A DNA stretch of 64,000 nucleotides from Hemileia vastatrix (GCA_030280995.1 JASXTE010000005.1:3472501-3536500), one strand, 5' to 3'; counted from the first letter of the stretch, positions 49,905-61,015 are shown. A program made the numbers and translations. Notes: a model not told the origin generated them from the letters alone.

Positions 49905-49946
49905 AGGGGTATTGCTAGCAATACCCCCCCCATTTTTTCTGTGGTG
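49905..49946. repeat. Terminal motif ending GTGGTG, with inner palindrome
   Basis: GGGGTATTGCTAGCAATACC is followed by a C-run and CATTTTTTCTGTGGTG. This is the inverted counterpart of 13000-13042. The right arm of the giant palindrome begins at the very next base. Confidence 0.8.
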
Positions 49947-50302
49947 ATAGGGTAGTTAGATATAACTCAGAAGGCATTTTACAGAAAAATAATAAAAATG
50001 CTTGTACGTACAATAGAATTTTTTCTATGATAGAAAATATTCTGATAAACATGCATGCATTTTTGTACAAATGCAGAGAGTATACAGAATACAAATAAAG
50101 TAGACTGCATAACTTTTAATTAATATATAAATTATCTGATTAAAAATTAAACATTTAAACTTAAATAATTTCAACACATATTCCATCATATTCTTTTGAT
50201 AAAAAAATGTAGCTTATATTAGCTAGTGCCTTTCAAAAAAAGGAGTACCTTCAATCGGTAACTTCCAATAGCTAACTTATTTCTACAATTATAACAATTA
50301 CA

Positions 50303-53300
50303 ATGCCTCCATTTTTTCATGTATGTCAATGTCAAGATCTTGGATGTGTCAATAGAAAGTAACAAACTTCTTCTGGGTCCTTTGAAGTTGGTATGGCTTT
50401 CTAAAGCTCTAATTCTTACGCAAAACATCAAGAGGAAAGAAATAGGAAGGCCCAGATGGTTATTTCTTCCAACAATCCACTTAAAATTGGAAGTTCCTGC
50501 TCCACAGAAACAGTAAGCTGTATATCTATAGTTCAATGTGAGAATAAAAGTCTTAATGATGTTTCAATGATTTATTACATAGGGGCAGTTGCTATTGGGG
50601 GCAGAAGTATCTTCAACAGTCTCTAGAAACTCAAATCTTGGGGAACGGTATAGTCAAATAATTATGTGTCAGGCAGCAAAGCTTTCTCTGATTCATCATT
50701 TGAGCAAAGAAGGTTGTACTCAATTTTTGGATGAAGAAATTAAGAAGCTCAAACTTCTAGGTGATAGTGGAATACTGGATTCTGATATCATTGTCCGCCT
50801 GATCCCATGCTCGATAGATACAGTTTTTAGTTGATTAAAGCTCAATCAATCATTTTTCACTAAAACATGCTGTCCTAAATGCTTTGCTCTTTATGATTAA
50901 AACTCTGAATCTCAACCATCTATACTATGTTGCAATCAACCGTTTCTTTCATCATCAAAGGGCTATTTAAAAACTTTTGGAGCAGGACGAATTTCAGTTA
51001 AATGTGATGAAAGGCTGTATTTGATGGAGGAACATCAAGAACATGTAAAATACTTATCTCTTAAAACATTTCATCACCATACTTTTATCGACTGGCTTAA
51101 AGAAAAGATCAAACTGTTCAAATTTGAGCTTCTGATTGAGAAGAAAACCTCTGTGGCAGAACATGTAGAGTGTGATTTGATGAAGGATGTTTGTGATGGT
51201 TCAATTTGGAAAAACTTTCCCATTACCACTCCAGCTCTGGATAGCAATGATGATGAATATTCGATAACTTCAGGCAACTTAATGTTTACTTTATATGTCG
51301 ACTGGTTTAGGCCTGGTGGCAATAGGATTGGAGGTCATCAGAAGTCTGTAGGAAATATTATGATGGTGTGTATGAACCTACCTCAAGAAGATAGATACAA
51401 AATGGAAAATCTTTTTTTGTATGCTATTATACCTGGACCAACAGAACCCACAAGTGAAAAGCTTAATCACCTTCTAAAACCACTGGTTAATGATCTACAA
51501 ACTCTTTGGGATGGTATATTGATTGAAAAGATGCATCTTTATCCACAAGGCTGGAAATTAAGAGTTGCATTGTTCTCTTTGATAGGTGACATTCCTGCAA
51601 TACAAAAATTGGCTGGCTTTTCGAGTCACTCTGCAAATATTTTCTGCTCTTTCTGTAATATCTCTAAAGATGAAATTTGTGAAAAGAATGTGGAAAATAT
51701 TTTATTACGGAATCATGAGGATCATATGTGCTGGGAAACAAAGTGGAAAAATTCTAAGTCACATTGGGAGCATGTATCAATTGTTCAGAATCATGGGGTA
51801 CAATGGAGTGAGCTGAATAACCTTGAATATTGCTCAATTGATGTTATGCATTCACATATGCTTGGCAACCTAAAAGATCACAGTCTAAGCTATTTTCAAA
51901 TCCAAAATGCAGCAAATGATCTAGAAAGAAAGCTGGAAAAGGATAAAAATTGGCATGTAAGAGAAGAAGATGACAATTTCTTTTCTGATACTTCACTGCA
52001 CAAACATTCGAAAAAACGTAGAAGTAGCTTAAACACCACGAATAATGATGATGATGATACAGGACACACGAAACAGCACAAGCAGCAAAGACTTAAAAGT
52101 TAAAGACAGTCATCAAGTCATCATAGACTAGATAATGAAAGATTGGGAACAAATCAATCAAGAAGCCAGAGTAGGTCATCCAGCTCCAAATTTATTCCTC
52201 CATATAGCGATTTGGCCTCAATACAGTCTCACAGCAGTGACAGTAGGAATTCATTTTATAACTTAAGGCAAAGGAGCATTAGCATATCACAGAGTGAAGG
52301 ATCTCACTCATCAAATGAGACAGCTAGGGATGAAGAAAATAAAAGGAAAGGTAAGGAGAAAGAAAATGAAGGCAGAAGTAATCCATGAATCACAGCAGCA
52401 GAGCTACAGGTTGTATGGAATATGATTAATCAAGTAAGAAGACCTTCCTGGCTAACACAAGTTCCAAAATCAGTAGGATCTAAAAAGGCAGGATCCCTCA
52501 AGGCAGAAGAATGGCACATGCTGTATACTCTCTACTTCCCTTTGTCACTTATACCCCTTTGGTTTGAAAAATTTAAAGAATCTGAATCTTCAGCTTCCTC
52601 AGCTGAAAAACCAAGAGAATATTATCTTCTCAAGTCACTTGTAACATTATGCTTGATCACCAATTTTTTGACATTAAAAAATATACAGACTAATGAGCTT
52701 AATGATCTAGATCAATTTCTGTTAGAGTATCGTGAGTGCCTGGAAGAGGGTTGGAAGAATATTAATGCAAAGCCAAATCTGCATATCACTCAACATTATC
52801 CTGAAATGATAAAGCATCTTGGTCCACCATCAGGTACAGCTACTTGGTCTGGAGAGCGGGTGAATCATATATTATCTGAAATTCCAAACAATCACCATCC
52901 ACGTATGTAATGTTTGTAAGCAATGATTTAAAAACTCAGCTGTGCTAATTTATTAATATTTACCAAGGGAGAGATACGGCTAACTATGCTTAAACATTGG
53001 TATCGGAAGTCTAGGGTATTAGATCTTGGTGAAGCTGAAGATAATGATCAATGTGAAACTAAAAAAATTAGCACTGATCTCGATAAACAAAACAAATGGA
53101 TCCATCTAAGTATGGCATTATTTACTAAATGGGTAAGGGCACAAATGGGAAAAGAAACTTCAAGACAGGCTTTGACACCATCGGAGAAAAGTGAGGATTG
53201 GGTAGTTGAAAATGTAGAAAGCATATTGATACATGGAAAGAGGTTTACTAGTTACGATCGACACATTTCTAATTCAACAATTGAACTCTACTATGGAAAA

Positions 53301-53365
53301 GATAGCCAGTTTGGGCAAATAGATGATCTTTTCAGGTCAAAGGAAAAGAATGATCAAATATATTA
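50303..53365 (+). pseudogene. Tnp2-like transposase, right copy, 5' portion up to the Harbinger insertion
   Basis: Exon 1 is 50303-50512 and intron 1 is 50513-50582 (phase 0). The frame then runs through the CCPKCFALY zinc-like cluster, the catalytic blocks at 51021-52103 and a Ser-rich linker (52143-52388) to 52910. The in-frame stops are those of the left copy: two in exon 1, TGA 50832-50834, TAA near 50896, TAA 52101-52103 and TGA 52386-52388. The catalytic part differs from the left copy by one residue (AN versus AK before IFCSFCN). The acceptor of the second intron, CACAG in the left arm, reads CAAGG here and is probably lost. The frame is cut by the Harbinger element. Confidence 0.8.
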
Positions 53366-53397
53366 GCGGGTGTCAGTTCTGGCAAATCCGCACTTAC

Positions 53398-53425
53398 AAA
53401 TCCGCACTTAAATAAGTGCGGATTT
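53398..53425. repeat. Left subterminal palindrome of the Harbinger element
   Basis: AAATCCGCACTTA, AA, TAAGTGCGGATTT: a 13 bp perfect stem just inside the TIR and sharing its AAATCCGCACTTA word. It is mirrored at 58563-58591. Confidence 0.88.
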
Positions 53426-53650
53426 CCAAAACACACTAGCCCCAATACTGGTGGATTTCAAAATGAAATAAGTCACTTATTTCACTCAAATCCGCACTTT
53501 CTCAACCAAAAGTGCTGATTTCACCATCAAGTCCCATTTCACTGATTTGTCAGCATCATCCCATTCATACGCAGCACTCCGCAGCATAACACTTCATAAC
53601 TCAAAACATCGTACATCACTTACATCTTAATATCATATCATATAAGAGTC

Positions 53651-54974
53651 ATGCCTTCCTCACTTTCAAATCATGATAAATTACATAAAGCAATGACTTT
53701 CATGGCGCTTGAACTGCTCTTGGACTCTGATTCCGATTCTGATCTAGAAGAAGATTTTGTCGTTTTATCAAAAATGGCCAGGAAACGTTACCTTCTTCCC
53801 AGAAAGCCTCAAGTACTTCATACCCCCAAGTACACCATCCAAACACTTCTTAACCTATCTACACCCAGTTTTAGACAGCTGTTCAGGTCTTCTCAGGAAT
53901 GTTTCCTTAAATTGCTTGAGCTTGTTCAGGATCATCCCATATTTCACAATAATTCTCAAAAAGAACAACGACATCCTTCAATTCAATTGGCCATCACACT
54001 ATGTCGTTTGGGTTCAAATGGTAATGGAGCCGCTTTGAAACGTTTAGAAAATGTCTTTGATTTAGGGTATGGTTCAGTTAACACTTATACCAAACGATGT
54101 ATCACTGCCATCAACTCCTTGGAATCTCAACTTCTCACCTGGCCAACAAAAGAAGAGCGACTTGAATCATCTCAGGTTATGCAAGCAGAGGGCTTTCCAG
54201 GATGTATTGGTTTTGTTGATGGTACTACTATTCCTTTGAGCCAGAAACCTGCTCAAGGTGGAAACAATTACTTTGACCGTAAAAAGAGGTAGATTATTTT
54301 TAACTCCTTTCATCCTCCTTGAAACTAACACAAACAAATATATCTTCTTTATAGATATTCAATTAACGTTCAGCTTATATGTGACGTAAACAAAAAATTT
54401 ATATCATTCTTCGCTGGCTATCCTGGCTCATGTCATGACTCCTATGTCTTCCAAAGAATGCATATTTCAAATGAACCTGAAAAATTCTTTGATGAAAATC
54501 AGTATCTTCTTGCAGATTCTGCTTATGTGAATGTAAAGTATGGACTTCCTGCTTTTCGGGGAGCAGCTTCAGAAGACAGTCAAAATGCCAAATTCAACAA
54601 TCATTTGGCAAAGTCAAGAGTCCGTATTGAACATTCTATTGGAATCTTGAAAGGCCGTTTTTCTAGTTTAAGGGAATTAAGAAGTCCTCTTAGAAATAAA
54701 TCTGAAATGGAGGCGGTGATCAACTGGATTCTGTGTTGCACTATACTTCATAACCTACTTGCTGACCTCAAAGATCAATGGATAGAGCTGTATGAAGATG
54801 AACAAGTTGATTCACCTCCGACTATATCCAACACTTCTATTTCTCAATCAACTAGTATAAGGGCGAAAATCCTTCCAATAACACTCCAACATTTTTCAAC
54901 GCAATTTTAATTTTTTTCTCTTTCTCTTTTACAGAATTGAAAACTATGTTTCAGCTAATATTTTATGGAAGTGA
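53651..54974 (+). CDS. PIF/Harbinger transposase (DDE superfamily endonuclease)
   Basis: Exon 1 (53651-54288) and exon 2 (from 54355) are joined by a 66 bp GT-AG intron that splits an Arg codon. The N-terminal part carries acidic Asp/Ser repeats, then a helix-turn-helix-like region (IQLAITLCRLGSNGNGAALK, FDLGYGSVNTYTKRC). The DDE triad is visible: GFVDGTTIPL (first Asp), YPGSCHDSYVF (second Asp) and SRVRIEHSIGILKGRF (Glu). The conserved ADSAYVNVKYGLPAF block lies between the last two. The frame stays open to 54910. A short last exon ending YVSANILWK with TGA at 54972-54974 is likely after an intron ending TTTTACAG near 54934, but its donor is uncertain. The enzyme excises and inserts the element with its Myb-like partner. 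It appears intact. Confidence 0.9.
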
Positions 54975-55004
54975 ACTCTGTTCTTCGCCCAAAGAACAGA
55001 GTTC
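54973..55004. repeat. 13 bp-stem hairpin overlapping the transposase stop codon
   Basis: GAACTCTGTTCTT and AAGAACAGAGTTC surround a 6 nt loop. The GAACTC start matches the interior just inside the left terminus of the CACCAC/GTGGTG elements at 13052 and 27500, so it may mark the truncated left end of the insertion that finishes at 55443. Confidence 0.7.
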
Positions 55005-55443
55005 ATCCTCCTATTTTCACACTCTGTTTGCACCAATCTCCATCCCTTTCAATTCTATCAACACATGCTTGTCTTCCCTTCCCATGCCTTTCGCTATCCT
55101 CCCAGCCCCATTGTATGCCATCCTCTTTTGATCCCCATTTCACCCCTCTCAACCTCTCCCAGACCCTTTTCTTCATTTAAAATGCCTCGGAACCCTTAAT
55201 CTTCCCTTCCAACTCTTTCCCAACCTTTTCGCTACCCCATACACCCTTCCTCACCCCTCTCTCCAGCCTTTCCAGCCCTTGTAGCCCCATTTGTGTTCAC
55301 AGGAGCTTCAAGGTGTGTTCAAAGTAAATTCAATACTTCTTCATGATGGTTTCATCACTTCCTCAATGTGTGCTCAAAAAGATATGAATTAGGGTTCAAG
55401 GTTGCAGACTTGCTAGCAAGTCCGCCCCCCATATTGCGTGGTG
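54973..55443. mobile_element. MITE-like insertion inside Harbinger, left terminus missing
   Basis: The right end (from TCAATGTGTG near 55362 to GCGTGGTG at 55443) matches the last 80 bp of the MITE at 27462-27722, including the palindrome GACTTGCTAGCAAGTC (55407-55422). No CACCAC start is present on the left, so the copy looks 5'-truncated. The interior is C/T-rich and non-coding. Confidence 0.6.
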
Positions 55444-55589
55444 AAACGCATATTTTTTCAGTCACTCTCTTTTTTTTCTTCACTCATATCCGTTTTCTCC
55501 TCTCTTCCTACATCACTCAATCAATTTCACTTATATTTCTTTTTTCTCAACTCATCTCTCCAGGTAAGTCATTTTATTCTTTTTACTTA

Positions 55590-56090
55590 ATTTTTTGCTA
55601 ATTTTTTGCTAATTTTTTTTTTTTTTTTTGGTTTTTTGGTTTTTTTTTTTTGTTTTTTTTTTTTGTAAGTGGTTGTTTTTAAATTTATAGGTAAAATTAA
55701 CCCTTTTTTTTCTCTCTCTTTCTCTCCCTCTTTTCTCTCTTTATCCCCCCTTGGCCTGGTCTTTTTCCCACCTTTACCCTCTCCTTGGAATGGATACATC
55801 CCCCTTTTCCCCCCTTTGGCTGCCTTATTCCCCCCTCCTTGGCTCACTCTAACCTCCCTTTTCTCCCTCTTTGGTCTCATCTCTCCCTTTCTCCCCCTTC
55901 TTGGTCTCCTCACATCTTCCCCTCATTCCACTCCACCCCCCACCAAATCCCCCAAATCCTCCCTCCAAATCCTCACCAAACCCGCCTCTAACCCCCCCTC
56001 CAAACCCCCCCTCCAAACCCCCCTCCTATCCCCCTCAAAACTCCCCCAAATCCTCCCTCATATCCCTCCTACCCCCCCTTAACCTTCACT
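55590..56090 (+). repeat. Homopyrimidine-rich low-complexity tract
   Basis: Long T and C/T runs dominate the plus strand for about 500 bp, first T-rich with G interruptions, then C-rich. The Pro/Leu/Ser-rich frames across it are composition artefacts. It separates the two convergent Harbinger genes. Confidence 0.8.
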
Positions 56091-56583
56091 TAACGATATA
56101 ATCACCAAACCACAAAGGCTCCTCCAGGTTTGGAATCTTGTCAAGACTTCACGCATTTTGGTTTCTCTTTCCAGATCAGTCAAAAGTTAATCCAACGAAT
56201 AAACAAGTTAAAAAAAGAAGAAAAAGGTAATAAATTTAAACATTCTTTAGGTAGATCTAAAAAGTATGGGGATTAGTAGAGTCACCAAATATTTAATATT
56301 CTTCCATAAATTTTTAATAAATAAATATGATATTTCAATTTATGAAATTAAAGTAATGGGCCCACGACCTTGTGTTGTATAAATGGTAATCATGATAACA
56401 TTAATTTGTTTCATGGGGTTCCTCTAGCCTATACCTGTGGAAAGTCCCAAACCTAGTTTCTAGACTTGATCTGCATTTTGGCTTAAGGAATTGTCATTAC
56501 TTTAAAAGTAGTATACTTGACATATCTTATTTAAATATTAATTAATTTATGTAATTATATTAAATTTTGATGACTTTCACCCT

Positions 56584-56755
56584 TTACTTCAATAAAATGC
56601 AGGGGAGGGTATTGCCAATTTTTTAAATCTGACATGTGAAATTGATGACTTAGAAAAATTTGGTGGTACCCACCCCTTGTTTCAATAAAATGCAGGGGAG
56701 GGCATTGCCAATTTTTTAAATCTGACATGTGAAATTGATGACTTAGAAAAATTTA
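56584..56755. repeat. Tandem duplication, 93 bp period
   Basis: AATAAAATGCAGGGGAGGG and the sequence after it recur after 93 bp (56591 and 56684) with almost no change, ending in GACTTAGAAAAATTT each time. Confidence 0.85.
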
Positions 56756-56975
56756 GATAAGCAAACTTATTGACTAGAAAGTAAAGATAGAAAATTTTTA
56801 TTATACATTCAAATTTTTGTCAAAAATAACGTACTATATTCTTTTCCTTTTATAAGTCAGCATATAAGAAAATATTACCAAAAAGAAATCAAACAAAATT
56901 AAATTAACTAGAAAAACAAATTATCAATTGAAAAGGTCAAGTAATTTTTTAATGTCCTCATAAGATTGGCCATTT

Positions 56976-58239
56976 TTAACACATTCCATAATGAAATCTT
57001 TTTTTTTTAAAACTCTCTTGTTTTTCCAATTCACAAGTAGCCATTTCTCTTTGAAATTGACGGTCATTTACTCTTTCCATCTGCTCTACCTCAAATTTTT
57101 TTTCTTCCAAATCTAAGGCTTGCTGATATTTCCTTAGCATATGATCAAACTTCATCTTCTCAAAGTCAAGGGCATTATTTGCAATAGTTGATTTCGCTGA
57201 GAAAATTAAATTGAAATAAATAAATAAATGAGTTAATGATTAAGATATATAGTAAACAAAACTTACTTATATCTTTTTTTTCAAAATAATCCTCAAGGGA
57301 GCCAAATGAGCTTGTTGAAGTATTACCACGTTTTAATAGATGGTTCAAGTTCATTGAAGTTGAGGCTCGACGCTTTAGTTTTGAGTTTGAACAAGAGGCT
57401 TCAGGAAGTTCTTCTAAAGAAGCTTCTAAAGAGGTATTCACATTTCCAGAATTGAGATAATTTAATGGAGATTGAGTTTGAGTAGGAGGAGACTAGAAAG
57501 AAAGAGAAATTCAGAGAAGAATTGAAGAAAAAACAAAAAGTAAACATACATTTAAATTTTGGGCCTCTGAGGATTCAGATCTTCTGCAATATAATTGTTC
57601 TGCTTGATAGTTGGGATCATCTTCAGCTGAACTATGGTTAGAAGGTGGAGGGGATTGATCTTCTTCAAGTAAAGGTGTGTTGGGAGGATTATAGGAATTT
57701 TTGGATCCAGAAGGTATATTCTTAGTAGTATCGTGTAGAAACCAAGGGTTTACATCAACTTGGGTGCCAAAAAGATTATCCATTTCCTCATAGAAAGGAC
57801 ACATGACATTGAGCTTTTCGGAAACAGTAGTAATTCCAATCTCCAAATCATCATTGTCAATACCAAAGCCAGTTTCATTTACAGCATGATGAGTCTTTTT
57901 ATATTTTGAATGGTAACTCTTAAATCTCTCCTTCATTTGTTTAGGATTGATATCGATTCTCCCCCTTGTTTTCTTCCTTACTTCATTGGCCATCAACAAG
58001 TAGCCATTAACCTTTGAAGAAGGTGGACATCCAATACGAGTGGACTTTTCACATCCAAAACATGCTTCAAAATTTGATTTTATTTTAAGGAAGTTGATTA
58101 TGATGAGATAATCATCCTTTTTAAGCTGACCTGAACCTGCCTTTGATTTTTCAGGTGTAGGGCTTGCTTTACGAGGAGACTTTTGTGACGAAGCAGATTT
58201 TTGAGTTACCTTTTGAGATTTGGAATGTCTGGGAGGCAT
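56976..58239 (-). CDS. Harbinger accessory protein, Myb/SANT-like DNA-binding
   Basis: Three exons, 58239-57550, 57492-57267 and 57196-56976, are joined by GT-AG introns of 57 and 70 bp and keep one open frame to a TAA at 56976-56978. The N-terminus is basic and Ser/Lys-rich (SKSQKVTQKSASSQKSPRKA). A SANT/Myb-like region follows (DYLIIINFLKIKSNFEACFG, MKERFKSYHSKYKKTHHAV). The centre is acidic and Pro/Ser-rich, and the C-terminus is a long charged helix (EKMKFDHMLRKYQQALDLEE). In PIF/Harbinger systems such a protein binds subterminal DNA and helps bring the transposase to the nucleus. I chose MPPRHSK as the start because the codons upstream are not conserved-looking. No stops or frameshifts were found. 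Confidence 0.85.
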
Positions 58240-58562
58240 TATGAAACTGGCACATAACAAGAAAAAAGATTAAAAAGTAGAAGAAATAAGTAAAAAAGAA
58301 TGTAAACATGCCTGGTCAAAATATTGAAAATGTCAGGAAGGGGTGTGTGCCGAGGATTGATGGGTAGGTAGCGAGGAAGGTCAGTGTGTCACATGTTACA
58401 GGGATGGGGTAAGAAAGGAAGGGATGTTTTGTGGCCAAAATGTGGTTGTGAAAAAAAACGGGAAAAAAGTGCTGATTTGAGGTCATAACTGACACCCTTT
58501 TTTGAAATAAGTGACTTTTCTGCAAAATTTAAGTGCTGATTTGTAAGTGCTAATTTGGTTTG

Positions 58563-58591
58563 AAATCCGCACTTAATTTAAGTGCGGATTT
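58563..58591. repeat. Right subterminal palindrome of the Harbinger element
   Basis: AAATCCGCACTTAA, T, TTAAGTGCGGATTT: a 14 bp stem adjoining the right TIR. Confidence 0.88.
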
Positions 58592-58614
58592 GCCAGAACT
58601 GACACCCCCTATTA

Positions 58615-58921
58615 AATAGTAAGTCCTTTCAAGGAGCTCCGTCCAGAAGAAAAATCAAAGTATCCCTATGAACTTTTCCCACAAGTGCATTGTCAGTTAG
58701 TAAGAGTAGCCAAAGTAACTCAAATTGTGATTAAGAATGATGCAATAATTGGACATGCAGCTACGGTTGAGCACAAAAAAGGAATGTTTGGAATCAAAGA
58801 CAAGGTTGTCACTGCCATTGGACTTCAGACAGTAGTGAGTGAAAAAATTAATCAAATTTTATTTATGTTGACTAACATCTTTGTGTTAATTTGGGATTGG
58901 GGAAATTTGCAGGATTGGTGA
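58615..58921 (+). pseudogene. Tnp2-like transposase, right copy, 3' portion beyond the Harbinger insertion
   Basis: The frame resumes with FKELRPEEKSKYPYELFPQVHCQLVRVAKVTQ (first half shown in the left copy at 41323) and KKGMFGIKDKVVTAIGLQT. It ends after VLIWDWGNLQDW with TGA near 58919. In the left arm the same region is continuous with the upstream exon, which shows that the Harbinger element split it. A GTGAGTG...TTTGCAG pair here suggests that the last 90 bp could be intron in an intact gene. Confidence 0.7.
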
Positions 58922-59338
58922 TGTTTGTAAATGGTGAAAGAAATAATTCAATGCTTGATTAAAAAATGCAATGCATCCAACTTACCTTATCATAAATCAG
59001 TGAACAATTACTTTGGTTGCTTTTATTGCGAGAGAACCCATTCTTTCAATGAGTCATTTTTATCTTAAATGTAAGAATGAAAGAAAGAAAATCATGATAA
59101 TGAGAAATATGATAAAATTGTTACTTAATGAATAATCTTCTTGCTAATTCATCTACTATAAATAGTTTGACCTTCCAACTTTAGCTGATAGCTATATATT
59201 ATTCACTTTATTTTTAAACAAGAGAACATACACGTTAACAAGACTATATACATAGTATCTTTTTTTACTTTAGCTTTGATAGGTATAAATTTTAACAACT
59301 GATTATTTTTATTTTATTTCATTTTATTACAGTTCATT

Positions 59339-61015
59339 ATGGATGATAATTTTGAAGGGATGTCTGTTGACCCAACCAATTCTGATTGTTTTCCACCTCA
59401 ACATACTAATACTGGAAATACTCCTCCACCACCCGCTGCTAATCCACCTCCAGATGTATCTCAATCTGTACTGCCTAATCCTAAACCACCACCTAATCCC
59501 AATCCAGGCCAAGAGTCTCATTAAGAACCAAGAAATTTTAATCCCAATCATCCTTCTGCTCCTAAAAGTGCTTATCAGCAAGCTGATCAGATAGGAAGAG
59601 ATTGGGATAGTGAATTATTGAGGGAATTTTTCAGAGACCAATCATCATCTGCTCAGCCTAACCAAGGAGCAAGCACAAGTGGAGCTGGTAAGTCAAATTT
59701 GTAGTGTATTCTTTTATTGAAAAATAACCAATTTAATTAACTTATTTGAATTGTTAGTGAATCCCTCAATCATTATGGGTATCAGTGATTACCACAGACT
59801 CAATTCAGCAGAGTCTCATGAACAAGAAAGGGGGTTAAGGGCTGTAAGAGGCTTAGTTAGAAGGAATGATGTTCCCAGGAGCTCGGACAGTCTAAATAGA
59901 AATATTTACCACTTTCTGAAGTATTGTCTTGGGGGACCAACACAAATATCAAAATATCCTGCAAGCCCAACACTTTGGAGATTGAAAATTGGAAAGCTTG
60001 GAGCCAATTCAAACTAAAAACCATTCAAACTGTCCTAACCTAAGTCCAATCATCTAACCGTTCCAATTCTTCAGCTTATTGACAATTTCTGATAACCAAT
60101 TCTATAGCCTTCTTGCGATCCGAAATTCGACTACACAAATTTTTTCCAGCACCTGAGCCTCTAGAACTAAAAGGAGGAGCACCGATCCCACTTTCTGTCA
60201 AAAGAAACTTAGAGCGTGAATTGCAAGAAAAAGGTTTTTGAAAATTTGCCTTTGATTGGACTTGCCGTGATTTTTTAGAATCAACTTAGAATCAAGTCAT
60301 GGGAAGCATAGTATGCGACCACTGTACCAGGTGGCTCACCACCTTGAATACAATCGATAAGTCAAAGCTTCAGTTCACTCAATGTGTTATGGAGAAATGG
60401 GTAGTTAATAAGGGGAAGGAGATGATAAGGTTGTTTGGGCAAGAAGAGGAAAGGGTAGCAAGAGAAAAGATTGAAAAGAGGGCAAGGGCACAAGTAAAAC
60501 GTTATCGGACCAAGGTAGGTTTTTTATTTTACTTTGCTTTTTGTTATTATGAAGCTGATTTATTTGGAATTCAGATTGCTAGTGCAGGCTACAAGTTAGC
60601 AAGAGATCTCTGCAGTGATGTGCCAGGTTTTGTTGTGCTTTTTCATGATACTAGGTGCATCTCTGATATCGAGGAAGGCCCAGCACCAGCCCCAACTGCA
60701 CCTATCCTAGCTATTCCTGGATGGCGAAATCCTGAACTCAATGATTTGTTTAAAAAAATAGATAAGATGACAAAGGACTTAGCCCATACACCAGCTCAAA
60801 GAAAATCAGCATTAAAAACATATTCACGGTCATCAGAAAGGAGAGTTGCACAAAATGGTATATTCAATGTTCCCAAATACCTCCCCAAGAATTGCTATTC
60901 AGCAACATTTTTGCAAGGATTATCTGTGAATGAATGTGAGTCACTTGGGGTTGGAGCTGATATTGATCTGGTAAAGATTCGGGAATCAATTAATAGAGCA
61001 TCAACATCATCATAA
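59339..61015 (+). pseudogene. Second gene of the palindromic unit, right copy (function unknown)
   Basis: Exon 1 starts at 59339 and ends at 59687, with an in-frame TAA at 59522-59524 as in the left copy. The intron 59688-59757 is 70 bp and keeps phase. Exon 2 encodes SIIMGISDYHRLNSAE. A one-base loss near 59972, not present in the left arm, shifts the frame after KYPASP. Further frame breaks follow before the last segment (60299-61015) with the basic helix EERVAREKIEKRARAQVKRY and the end RASTSS. Protein-level difference from the left copy is roughly 10% over the last 240 codons, much more than in the transposase. Confidence 0.6.

Larger units (their letters stand above)
53366..58609. mobile_element. 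Complete PIF/Harbinger DNA transposon (5244 bp)
   Basis: Ends GCGGGTGTCAGTTCTGGC (left) and the complement of GCCAGAACTGACACCCCC (right) form terminal inverted repeats of about 29 bp. TATTA is directly repeated at 53361-53365 and 58610-58614. The corresponding place in the left arm (near 41394) is an uninterrupted AAATATATTTAATAG, i.e. an empty site. A DDE transposase (53651-54974, plus) and a Myb/SANT-like gene (58239-56976, minus) are convergent, the usual two-gene layout of this superfamily. Harbinger target duplications are usually 3 bp; TTA within the TATTA would fit if the terminal bases are read differently. Confidence 0.93.

Noticed and set aside
55669..56101. Pro/Leu/Ser-rich frames
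   Set aside because: They arise from the homopyrimidine tract in all three forward frames, a composition effect.
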